A DNA stretch of 64,000 nucleotides from Proteiniphilum saccharofermentans. GTDB lineage: Bacteria; Bacteroidota; Bacteroidia; Bacteroidales; Dysgonomonadaceae. Where the stretch lies: contig NZ_LT605205.1 of the NCBI RefSeq assembly GCF_900095135.1, forward strand, positions 2,294,001 through 2,358,000, read 5' to 3'. The notes beneath the pieces are model-generated. The model saw only the letters and a list, made by a program, of their open reading frames with translations. It was not told the origin of the DNA and did not search any database. Positions 49,244 to 56,837 of the stretch are shown here, piece by piece. Made by a program: the position numbers and the translations under genes. How positions within the stretch are numbered: position 1 is the first letter of the stretch; every line of letters begins with the position of its first letter.

Positions 49244-50080
49244 TCAGTAGCTTTCTTCCTCCGAGGGAAAATCGGACGATTTGACGTCGTTTATATATTG
49301 CCGGACTGCTGTTGTAATCTCGTCGTACAAATTGGCGTAGCGACGCAAGAAACGGGGAGAAAAACCTTTGTTCAACCCCAGCATATCATGCATAACCAAC
49401 ACCTGCCCATCCACCTGGGCCCCGGCACCAATCCCTATTGTCGGAATATCCAGTTCTGCCGTCACTTTGCCTGCCAGTTCCGCGGGAATTTTTTCCAACA
49501 CGATGGAACAGCATCCTATTTTCTGCAATAAACGGGCATCTTCCAGCAACTTGGTTGCTTCCTCGTCTTCTGTGGCGCGTACAGCATAAGTACCGTATTT
49601 GTTGATTGATTGCGGCATCAACCCCAGGTGCCCCATCACAGGGATGCCGGCGTTCAGGATAGCTCTGATTGATTCGGCCACCTCTTTTCCTCCTTCCAAT
49701 TTCAGGCAATCGGCCTGGGTTTCCTTCATGATTTTTACTGCATTGCCAACGGCTTCATAAGGATTTCCCTGATAACTGCCGAAAGGCATATCTACCACTA
49801 CCATGGCCCGCTTTACCGCATTCATCACCGACTTCCCGTGATATATCATCTGCTCTACCGTCATCGGCAAGGTGGTGGTGTTTCCGGCCATCACATTAGA
49901 AGCCGAGTCTCCTACCAGTATCACATCAATACCTGCCTGATCGATTACAGACGCCATGGAATAGTCATAGGCCGTGAGCATCGATATCTTTTCACCCTGT
50001 TGCTTCATCTCGCGTAAACGGTGTGTAGTTACTTTCTTCCGGTTGGTAATGGTAAGATACCCTTTTTTATCTTCTGACAT
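49244..50080 (-). CDS. panB: 3-methyl-2-oxobutanoate hydroxymethyltransferase
   Basis: First committed step of pantothenate synthesis: transfers a hydroxymethyl group to alpha-ketoisovalerate. Family signatures are [19 protein letters not shown] at the N-terminus, [31 protein letters not shown] (Glu/His metal area) and [24 protein letters not shown]. Its 278 residues are typical. A full-consensus promoter lies 50-80 nt upstream. panC is not nearby. Confidence 0.96.
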   Translation of the reverse strand: MSEDKKGYLTITNRKKVTTHRLREMKQQGEKISMLTAYDYSMASVIDQAGIDVILVGDSASNVMAGNTTTLPMTVEQMIYHGKSVMNAVKRAMVVVDMPFGSYQGNPYEAVGNAVKIMKETQADCLKLEGGKEVAESIRAILNAGIPVMGHLGLMPQSINKYGTYAVRATEDEEATKLLEDARLLQKIGCCSIVLEKIPAELAGKVTAELDIPTIGIGAGAQVDGQVLVMHDMLGLNKGFSPRFLRRYANLYDEITTAVRQYINDVKSSDFPSEEESY

Positions 50081-50129
50081 CTTTACAGTTTTAATGTTTT
50101 ACTTGAAAATAGTTCCATCTTTTCGACGG

Positions 50130-50160
50130 CAAAGGTAGTGCTTTTACAGATACCTCCAAA
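50130..50160 (-). promoter_or_regulatory. panB promoter
   Basis: On the minus strand: TTTG (50160-50157), exactly 19 nt, TACCTTTG (50137-50130). Full consensus, directly after the terminator of the FadL-like gene. Confidence 0.7.
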
Positions 50161-50163
50161 CAC

Positions 50164-50191
50164 AAAAAAGCCGGAACTGAATTGTCCCGGC
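50164..50191 (-). terminator. Terminator of the FadL-like gene
   Basis: Minus strand: GCCGG...CCGGC stem with an inner AC/GT pair and TTTTTTG following. Confidence 0.75.
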
Positions 50192-50211
50192 CTCTTGACA
50201 GATTTTTTATT

Positions 50212-51804
50212 TTAAAACCTATACCCTAAAGTGAGTAATCCTCTGACAGAATTGTTCTTTAGGGAAAAGGGAGCTGCATCTACTTCCAGCGTTCCATTAC
50301 TTGAATAAAAATTGGGGAAAGGATAAAGATCATCTTTTTGGGTTTTATAGACAATCGCCATATCGAGATAGAAATTTCTATTGAAACGGTATCCTAATCC
50401 TCCGGTATAGTAATGGGTGTCGCCCTCTATACGGTGTATGGTGCTTGAACCTGCCACAACGGCATTACCAAATTCAACCAGGTCTGCATGATAGGGATTT
50501 TGCATCCATGCATATCCCAACCGTCCGGAGAACTGGGGTGTGAAACGGTATTCCATTCCCACTTTCACTGTCGACGCCAGTTTGTGATCCTGGGAAATAA
50601 TATCATTATGACCATCGTACCATGTTGGATCATCTAAAGAGTTGGAAGGAAGCCTTAACTTCATCTTACTGTAATCCACCAATTCGTAATCCAGACTGGC
50701 AATAAAACTACTACCCAGTACGGTTGCCACACTGGCAACTATTTTCCCGGGTGTTTTCAGATCGTAATCATTCTGGAAAACAGCCGAGCCGAAGCCTCCC
50801 TCCTCATAATCCACATGGGAGGGTAGATAGTATTTGATATCTTCTTCCATTTCCGCCCCGTATGTCTCCGACAGTGCATACCAGGTAGGTGTATGCCATG
50901 CCAGTCCGATCCGCAGAGAGTTCACCGGCCGGTAGATTGCCCCGATTTTGGCACCTACGCCCGCCCCTTTGACTGTCATCTCGTTGTTTAACGTATACCC
51001 GCCATTATGGACATCTCCATCATAGAAATCTTCCAAATAATGGGAGACAAGACTGTAGTATACATTCTTGACAGAAAGTGAGACACCGAGATTCAACACA
51101 TTATTGAGAGTGGTTCCCACTGTGAAATCATAATTATCTATATAACCTCGTTCATACGTTTCGATTTGACCGACCGGTATATCTCCTCTGGTATCCAGCG
51201 GAACAAGATTTGTACCGCTTTGATCGGGGTGAAGAAGGAAGGCGTTACGTCCCAATACCGGCAACCATGGTTGCGATAAGAAGGGGTCATACTTATCTTT
51301 AATCCACACCAAATCGTCCGGACTCTTGATATTCCCGCTCGACAAATTGGCCTGATAGTCATTGTAAATATAATCGACCAAGGTACCCTGAGAATCTCCC
51401 ACTCCCAACACATTTTTATCGAACGATTTCGACCGGTTATAAGTGAATCCAAAATTGATCAGCGGCATCACGTCGTTTCTCAACGGGAAATAACCTACAA
51501 ATCCAATATTATCCAGATTAAAACTGGTTTTATTGGATTTTATATCTCCCACAACTGATCCCTCTTTCATCCAATTCATTGTCCCCGCCACTTCAGAACT
51601 GCGGTACACCGCTATGCCGGCAGGGTTAATGGAGACACCGGTCAGGTCTCCTCCCAAGGCGCCAAAGGCTCCCCCCATCGACATAGCCCGGGCAGTGCCA
51701 TAGAGATCTTCCCGGGAAAAGCGCAAAGCATCAATCTCACTCTGCGAAAAGAGAGGCACCGTTAACATGAAAAATGAAAAAAGGATATAAGTGATCTTCT
51801 TCAT
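50212..51804 (-). CDS. OmpP1/FadL-family outer membrane transport protein
   Basis: A 530-residue beta-barrel with a signal peptide (ending PLFSQ). The FadL/OmpP1 N-terminal plug is seen as GTARAMSMGGAFGALGGDLTGVSINPAGIAVYRSSE; the remainder alternates beta strands and ends in the aromatic LGYRF typical for outer-membrane insertion. It would pass hydrophobic compounds across the outer membrane. It follows the Trp/Tyr-rich gene with a 30-nt gap and they are probably cotranscribed. The substrate is unknown. Confidence 0.9.
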   Translation of the reverse strand: MKKITYILFSFFMLTVPLFSQSEIDALRFSREDLYGTARAMSMGGAFGALGGDLTGVSINPAGIAVYRSSEVAGTMNWMKEGSVVGDIKSNKTSFNLDNIGFVGYFPLRNDVMPLINFGFTYNRSKSFDKNVLGVGDSQGTLVDYIYNDYQANLSSGNIKSPDDLVWIKDKYDPFLSQPWLPVLGRNAFLLHPDQSGTNLVPLDTRGDIPVGQIETYERGYIDNYDFTVGTTLNNVLNLGVSLSVKNVYYSLVSHYLEDFYDGDVHNGGYTLNNEMTVKGAGVGAKIGAIYRPVNSLRIGLAWHTPTWYALSETYGAEMEEDIKYYLPSHVDYEEGGFGSAVFQNDYDLKTPGKIVASVATVLGSSFIASLDYELVDYSKMKLRLPSNSLDDPTWYDGHNDIISQDHKLASTVKVGMEYRFTPQFSGRLGYAWMQNPYHADLVEFGNAVVAGSSTIHRIEGDTHYYTGGLGYRFNRNFYLDMAIVYKTQKDDLYPFPNFYSSNGTLEVDAAPFSLKNNSVRGLLTLGYRF

Positions 51805-51834
51805 AATGATTTATCATTTAATTATTTGACCCTG

Positions 51835-53199
51835 TTATCTGCGACCACTGCTCGAGCGTCCGCTACTTCCACCGGAGCTACTCCCACTGCTGCCTCCGCC
51901 AATAGAACCGGAGGAAGAGCTGCTTCTGCTGGGAGCGGAATAGGTTGAAGAACTCCTGCTCGTCGAACTACTTCTCGATGGGGTTGAATAGCTATTATTA
52001 CTCCTGCTGGGAGTGGTACTCTGGTAAGAACGCGATGGCGTGGATGTACTTCTCTGATAAGTAGAACTACTTCTTGATGGAGTCGCCGCATCTCTTTCGT
52101 AAGTCCTTGTTGAACTTCTTCCACTGTTATACGTACCTGTCGACCGGGTAGATGTAGATTGTGTAGACCGGTTGATCGCACTTGATCTCGAGCTGGCAGA
52201 TGACGAACGGTTAATCACATTTCCATTCCTGGAGTCATATACCCTACCCGAATTATCAATGATCCTGGTTCTTGGAGCAGTAGAAGCACTCCTGCTGCTT
52301 ATCGAAGAACTGCTTCTTCCGGAAACAGCACTTCTTGAGGAAGCGGTTGAACTTCTTCCGGATATGGCGCTACGGGTGGTGCCACTGCTTGCCCTTCTGC
52401 CCGAAACGTTTGCCATAGAGGACGTTCCTCTGTTGGTAGTGACAGCGCTTCTCCTGTAAGTACCTGCATTCCTTCCGGTCCGGTTATGGGTCAGGCTGCT
52501 GTAATATCCGTCATAAAAACCGTGATAGTAGCCACTACCGCCCCAATAACCGCCATAATACCAGGGGTCGTACCAACCGCCATAATACCAAGGAGAGTAC
52601 CATCCGCTGTAGTACCAGGGGCTATGCCAACCATAATACCAGGGAGAGTACCACCTGCTGTAGTACCAGGGGCTGCCCCAGCCATACCAGCTGCCATAAC
52701 CGTAGTACCACGGATTATACCAGGAGTCATACCAGGGATAATAGTAAGAACCCCATCCCATACCAAAGTATATATTGGTGTTTCCTCCGCGGTTGTTATA
52801 ATTCTCATACAGGTCATCGTCCACATACACAATCACCTCATCCGCACCGGTGATCTTGATGCTCGATTCAGGGTCATGAAACCGCACGATCCGGTCGGTA
52901 TAAGTATAATCCTCATAATTATTTTGTTCCTGTTCACTGACAGTGTCATCGGCTAAATCGTTGCTGCTACCGCGACGATTATATTCGTCGACGTCCCTGC
53001 CGTTAGCAGTCACCTCCATGTTCGATGCGTCACCCTGCACGATCACCACTTTTTTCTTTTGTGGCTCTTCGGCTTTCTTCTGAACCTTTACCGGTTCTTT
53101 TTGGGTAGGATCGGCATAGATATCATCCCATTCCTGGGCGAAACCGAACAACGGTACAGCGACCAGCAAAACCGTAAGTAAGTTTTTTATAGTCTTCAT
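51835..53199 (-). CDS. Exported Trp/Tyr-rich and Ser/Arg-rich low-complexity protein
   Basis: A 454-residue protein with a signal peptide (ending FGFAQ). An acidic N-terminal region (about 23-135) contains ITGADEVIVYVDDDLY. An aromatic block of about 140-235 has many WYY and PWYYG words. A Ser/Arg/Thr-rich region to the end (SRSSS, TPSRS) finishes in Gly/Ser runs. No catalytic motif. A 51-bp tandem duplication (52580-52681) encodes two 17-residue units of the aromatic block. It precedes the FadL-like gene by 30 nt. A surface or outer-membrane-associated structural role is a guess; similar proteins exist in other Bacteroidales by memory. Confidence 0.7.
   Translation of the reverse strand: MKTIKNLLTVLLVAVPLFGFAQEWDDIYADPTQKEPVKVQKKAEEPQKKKVVIVQGDASNMEVTANGRDVDEYNRRGSSNDLADDTVSEQEQNNYEDYTYTDRIVRFHDPESSIKITGADEVIVYVDDDLYENYNNRGGNTNIYFGMGWGSYYYPWYDSWYNPWYYGYGSWYGWGSPWYYSRWYSPWYYGWHSPWYYSGWYSPWYYGGWYDPWYYGGYWGGSGYYHGFYDGYYSSLTHNRTGRNAGTYRRSAVTTNRGTSSMANVSGRRASSGTTRSAISGRSSTASSRSAVSGRSSSSISSRSASTAPRTRIIDNSGRVYDSRNGNVINRSSSASSRSSAINRSTQSTSTRSTGTYNSGRSSTRTYERDAATPSRSSSTYQRSTSTPSRSYQSTTPSRSNNSYSTPSRSSSTSRSSSTYSAPSRSSSSSGSIGGGSSGSSSGGSSGRSSSGRR
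52580..52681 (-). repeat. 51-bp tandem duplication inside the Trp/Tyr-rich gene
   Basis: Two units (52580-52630 and 52631-52681) differ at only a few positions. Translated, they give SPWYYSRWYSPWYYGWH-like and SPWYYSGWYSPWYYGGW-like copies of 17 residues. Confidence 0.8.
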
Positions 53200-53349
53200 A
53201 GTCTCTCCCTCTTTCTTTATATTTGTTTGTAAATAATTTTATCTGTCATCATTTATGACTCAGAAACTTCGGAAAAGTTTAAATAAAGAACGACTAAAGT
53301 TTGTCTACCCCTCCCTGTCCTAAACACACTTCCTAAGCACACTGGCACA

Positions 53350-53357
53350 CAAATATA
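53350..53357 (-). promoter_or_regulatory. Putative -7 element for the Trp/Tyr-rich gene
   Basis: TATATTTG on the minus strand, exact TAnnTTTG, about 150 nt before the ATG. No -33 at standard spacing; a long leader would result. Confidence 0.3.
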
Positions 53358-53412
53358 ACAATTATCACACAATAAAGATGTATAGGGTTACAAAACGCTG
53401 CATCCGGTTTGG

Positions 53413-53437
53413 TTAAAAAAACAAAACCACCGTTTTG
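53413..53437 (-). terminator. Terminator of the PhnP-like hydrolase gene
   Basis: Minus strand: CAAAAC-GGTG-GTTTTG followed directly by TTTTTTT. It begins two bases after the stop codon. Confidence 0.7.
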
Positions 53438-53438
53438 G

Positions 53439-54197
53439 TCACACTGATATTTGCAGGCCGTCATATGCCAGTAAGACGTGATCCGGAAGTTCCCTTTCCA
53501 AATCCGCATGCATGCCTATTTCATGGCTCATATGGGTCAGATAAGATGTTGTAGGCTTCACCATGTCTATTATTTTCAATGCCTGGTCCAATGTTTGGTG
53601 TGAAATATGTTCTGTCTTCCTGAGTGCGCTGATGACCAGTGTATCTATACCCTCCAATTTTTTCAGTTCGGTTTCCTCCATCGTCTTTACATCAGTCAGA
53701 TATGCAAAATTCCGTATCCGGAATCCCAGGATAGGCAGCCTGTAGTGCATTACCCGGATAGGGGTTACTGTTACCGTTCCTATCTGAAAATCCTCGTCTG
53801 CACTGATCCTCCTGACAGCAAGATTAGGGACTCCACTGTATTTATATCCTGAGAAACAGTAGGGTAATCTTTCCCTGAGGGCATTCTCCAACCTCTCCTC
53901 CATATAGAGATCTACCGGACCGAAAACAGAAAAGGGCCGCAAGTCATCAATTCCTCCCACATGGTCATAATGCTCATGGGTAAGGAGGATGCCATCTATT
54001 TTTTCGAACGGAAAAGCCAATACCTGTTGCCTGAAATCGGGTGAACAATCGATCATAAGCACTTTCCCATCGATCTCAATCCTCACCGATGTCCGGAGTC
54101 TCCTGTCCCTTGGGTCTGTCGACTTGCAGACTTCACATCCGCATCCGAGTTGCGGGACACCGGTAGAAGTACCCGTACCCAGAAATATCACTTTCAT
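53439..54197 (-). CDS. PhnP-like MBL-fold metal-dependent hydrolase
   Basis: Metallo-beta-lactamase-fold phosphodiesterase of 252 residues, similar to PhnP (5-phospho-alpha-ribosyl 1,2-cyclic phosphate phosphodiesterase). The metal-binding LTHEHYDHVGGIDDLR is near residue 75, preceded by an N-terminal GTGTSTGVPQLGCGCEVCKS with the zinc-holding Cys of PhnP. No signal peptide. No phosphonate (C-P lyase) genes are near, so the true substrate may differ. Confidence 0.87.
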   Translation of the reverse strand: MKVIFLGTGTSTGVPQLGCGCEVCKSTDPRDRRLRTSVRIEIDGKVLMIDCSPDFRQQVLAFPFEKIDGILLTHEHYDHVGGIDDLRPFSVFGPVDLYMEERLENALRERLPYCFSGYKYSGVPNLAVRRISADEDFQIGTVTVTPIRVMHYRLPILGFRIRNFAYLTDVKTMEETELKKLEGIDTLVISALRKTEHISHQTLDQALKIIDMVKPTTSYLTHMSHEIGMHADLERELPDHVLLAYDGLQISV

Positions 54198-54210
54198 ATC
54201 ACAATTTTAA

Positions 54211-54248
54211 GAAAAAAGCCGCCACATTCTCAGAAATGGGCAGCTTTC
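54211..54248 (-). terminator. Terminator of the SPOR lipoprotein gene
   Basis: Minus strand: AAAGC-T-GCC...GGC-G-GCTTTTTTC, with an inner CATT/AATG stem. It falls between the SPOR lipoprotein and PhnP-like genes. Confidence 0.7.
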
Positions 54249-54305
54249 GATTTGTATATTATATTAATTCAATACAAGCAGAAGTGAATATAAATAAGAT
54301 ATAGA

Positions 54306-54818
54306 TCAATACTCTCTTTCCAGAATCCAAAGATCATTGAAAGGTACTCCGTAGGTTCTTCTCAAGTATTCGGTATCACCTTTGGCAGAATATGTACGAT
54401 AAATTTCATCTCGTTTGGCTGCTGCTTGTGCTCTATCATCGTAGCTGGCAACGATCACGCGATACATTCCTTGCTCATTCTGCGCCAGGATCACTGAATG
54501 CCCTTCGTTCTCCATCCGGCCTTTTAATGATTCGGCATTCAATTTCACGCTCAGTGAGGCAATTACCACACTATATTTTCTCAATCCCGCAGCATCGGTC
54601 GGGTAAACCGCTTCCACCTTCTCTTTTCTTACGGAAACTTCTACGGGAGGAAGGGGGCTGGCATCTTTCACCACTGTGGTGGGCTGAGATGCAGTTTGTT
54701 GCATTTCTCTCTCTTTGGCTGCTTCATACACCTGTTTATAAGCACTTTGCTTGGGTTTGCAGGATACCCCGATAAGCAGCAGGGTTACTAAAACCAACGC
54801 GTAATGGAATTTTTTCAT
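54306..54818 (-). CDS. SPOR-domain lipoprotein
   Basis: A 170-residue lipoprotein with lipobox GVSC (Cys20). A Gln/Pro-rich spacer leads to a SPOR domain at about residues 80-165: KYSVVIASLSVKLNAESLK, GMYRVIVASYDDRAQAAAKRDEI. SPOR domains bind peptidoglycan stripped of stem peptides at the division site. A -7 match (TAAATTTG, 54897-54890, with TTTT at -33) lies upstream, and a terminator downstream. It likely helps division or wall remodelling. Confidence 0.85.
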   Translation of the reverse strand: MKKFHYALVLVTLLLIGVSCKPKQSAYKQVYEAAKEREMQQTASQPTTVVKDASPLPPVEVSVRKEKVEAVYPTDAAGLRKYSVVIASLSVKLNAESLKGRMENEGHSVILAQNEQGMYRVIVASYDDRAQAAAKRDEIYRTYSAKGDTEYLRRTYGVPFNDLWILEREY

Positions 54819-55029
54819 GCCTGTTCACTTGTTTATTAAATTGTTTACTTTTGATCAACTCTCAACGCTTTCGTTAAGCAGGAGCAGCACAAATTTACTT
54901 GTTTTGCCGAGCATAGAAAACGACTCATGTAATTGAATCCGCCATTCGTTTGTATTATAACGGAATCTTGCAGCAAAGATAATAAAGATGACTATGATTG
55001 TACCTTTGTGTATGTGAAAATAAATTAAA

Positions 55030-55875
55030 TCACTCTTCAGCGATACGCTTTAACCGGACTGGTTTGGGGCTGATGTCAAAAGGCTTTCCCTCCTCAATAG
55101 CAGCAATAATTACCGTATCCCTGAAATTGGTCTGCGGATCGGGAACAAAGTGTACTTCCCATTCCCCCTCTTTCAAACCTATAAACTGGAACATAAGCAT
55201 CTGGTCTCCAAGTTTCTCTCTCTCGGGAAAAGTAAAAAAGGTATCTGTATCCTGTATGACTTTCACATACGGATTGGCATCAAGAGGTGCTACATAACCT
55301 TTTAATTTTCCTCCATAGACCTCCGGAAAAGCCCTCGCCACAGGATAGAGCCAATAGTCGCCCTCTTCCGTGGTCAGGACGGAAAGGGAGGCATTCAGGT
55401 CGATGACCATATTGGAAATCGTGTTGAGCCGCATTTCCATACTGACGGCATCGATCACCAGCCCATCCTCTAAATCAGGGTGTATACTCAGCGGTATGGT
55501 CTTAATGGAATCGGTTATAACTACCATACGATTGTCGTTACCGAACTTCAGTTTAATCTGTTGTAATTCCTTACCTGCAGGAACATATTGGTCTACCAGT
55601 TGTATCATTTTTCCGTTCCTTAACGTCAAAACGTCATATGTTTTTCCGGAAAATTCAAGAGTATACCACTCTCCCTCATGCATAGCGGTATCTACCAGAA
55701 AAACCGATATCTCACTGATGTCTACGTAAAACTCCTTCATGGCCACCGAGGCTGCATCTGTCAACTTGAGACGTAGACGGGAAGAATTGACACTGGGATC
55801 CTCATCTTCACATGCCTGCCCCAGAAATAAGAGCACTGCAATGAGAACTATATATCGAAAAATCCTGTAATACAT
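55030..55875 (-). CDS. DUF4382 lipoprotein
   Basis: A 281-residue lipoprotein with lipobox LGQAC. The DUF4382 pattern is clear: LRLKLTDAASVAMKEFYVDISEISV, then FSGKTYDVLTLRNGKMIQLV and LQQIKLKFGNDNRMVV. A C-terminal beta domain (KLKGYVAPLDANPYVKV) may be carboxypeptidase-regulatory-like. Function unknown; the cell surface or periplasm is likely. A -7 (TAATTTTG, 55916-55909) lies about 35 nt upstream. Confidence 0.82.
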   Translation of the reverse strand: MYYRIFRYIVLIAVLLFLGQACEDEDPSVNSSRLRLKLTDAASVAMKEFYVDISEISVFLVDTAMHEGEWYTLEFSGKTYDVLTLRNGKMIQLVDQYVPAGKELQQIKLKFGNDNRMVVITDSIKTIPLSIHPDLEDGLVIDAVSMEMRLNTISNMVIDLNASLSVLTTEEGDYWLYPVARAFPEVYGGKLKGYVAPLDANPYVKVIQDTDTFFTFPEREKLGDQMLMFQFIGLKEGEWEVHFVPDPQTNFRDTVIIAAIEEGKPFDISPKPVRLKRIAEE

Positions 55876-56006
55876 ATTATTAACGTCTGTTTAATGATAC
55901 ATCAACCGCAAAATTACATAAATCCGCATCGCATACGTCACAAAAAACAATTAATTTTCATGAATTCCTTAAAAACAAATTGTTTTTATATCTGTTATAT
56001 TTAATA

Positions 56007-56041
56007 TGGGAAGGTGGGAAGGTGGGAAAGTGGGAAAGTGA
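56007..56041 (+). repeat. GGGAAAGTG tandem repeat
   Basis: GGGAAGGT, GGGAAGGT, GGGAAAGT, GGGAAAGT: four 8-mer units in the gap before the hypothetical lipoprotein gene. Same words as 48597-48641 (inverted) and 7039-7070. Confidence 0.65.
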
Positions 56042-56124
56042 AATTCCTGGACTTGTTCACTTTTAAGTTCAAGCTTCTTAGTCCTTAGTTCTCAATTCTA
56101 GTATAAACAAACATAAATAATTTT

Positions 56125-56727
56125 ATGACGAAAACTAACACATTCCTCATTTTTATCTCCTTTCTGATAATCTTTTTTGGTATATCATGTAATCAACAGA
56201 ATAAAAAGAATGAAGAGAAAAGCGTTTCTCAATCTGCAATCGAAGATTCAAATACTCCACCGCATCCATCTCCTGAAGAGTTATTCGACCGCCTGTTGGC
56301 TTCCTTCGGCGACGATTGGATGGAAAGAGAAGCCGACCCCACTCTTTATCCTGAATATTACGGCGGGGCTTTTATCAATAGCAACGGCATCTTTGTGGTT
56401 GCGGTAACCGGTAACAGCGAGGAATACAAAAAACGTCTGGCAGAGATACTCGGTACAGATAACTTTAAGATGGAGACTGTGCAATATTCCTACCGTCAGA
56501 TGATGCGGGTGATGGACAGCATAGATGCGTTCCTGATGAATAGTGCTATTCCTGAAGACCATCCGTTGATGAATCGTTTTGCCGGTGCCTATCCCGATGT
56601 GATGGAAAATCGCGTAAAAGTGCTTCTCACAAAAGTGGACGATGCTACTACCCGGCTTTTCCGGAAAGATGTAGTAAATTCCCCCCTCCTGATATTCGAA
56701 CAGGGAGAATTACCGGGATCAATGTAG
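56125..56727 (+). CDS. Hypothetical lipoprotein
   Basis: A 200-residue protein with a lipoprotein signal (IFFGISC) and a polar linker. A globular part near residues 50-180 contains the lines LYPEYYGGAFINSNGIFVVAVTG and VQYSYRQMMRVMDSIDAFL. No recognised family. It is upstream of the M16 peptidase gene in the same direction, with a gap of 110 nt. The conserved tone of the YGGAFIN stretch recalls exported, protease-related or surface proteins, but I would not assign a function. Confidence 0.65.
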   Translation: MTKTNTFLIFISFLIIFFGISCNQQNKKNEEKSVSQSAIEDSNTPPHPSPEELFDRLLASFGDDWMEREADPTLYPEYYGGAFINSNGIFVVAVTGNSEEYKKRLAEILGTDNFKMETVQYSYRQMMRVMDSIDAFLMNSAIPEDHPLMNRFAGAYPDVMENRVKVLLTKVDDATTRLFRKDVVNSPLLIFEQGELPGSM

Positions 56728-56837
56728 AAAAGAACAATGTTTTAACGGTAGGCCAAAACCGATGCTTGGATCCAAGTATCCCGGCTCTGAGATCTTTCAT
56801 TTGATGACCTAACTTAGTATAATAAAAATATTATGTC

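Noticed and set aside
54974-55008. Face-to-face TATCTTTG (minus) and TACCTTTG (plus) -7 matches downstream of the DUF4382 gene
   Set aside because: No -33 element at correct spacing for either; the plus one would drive antisense to DUF4382, without support.
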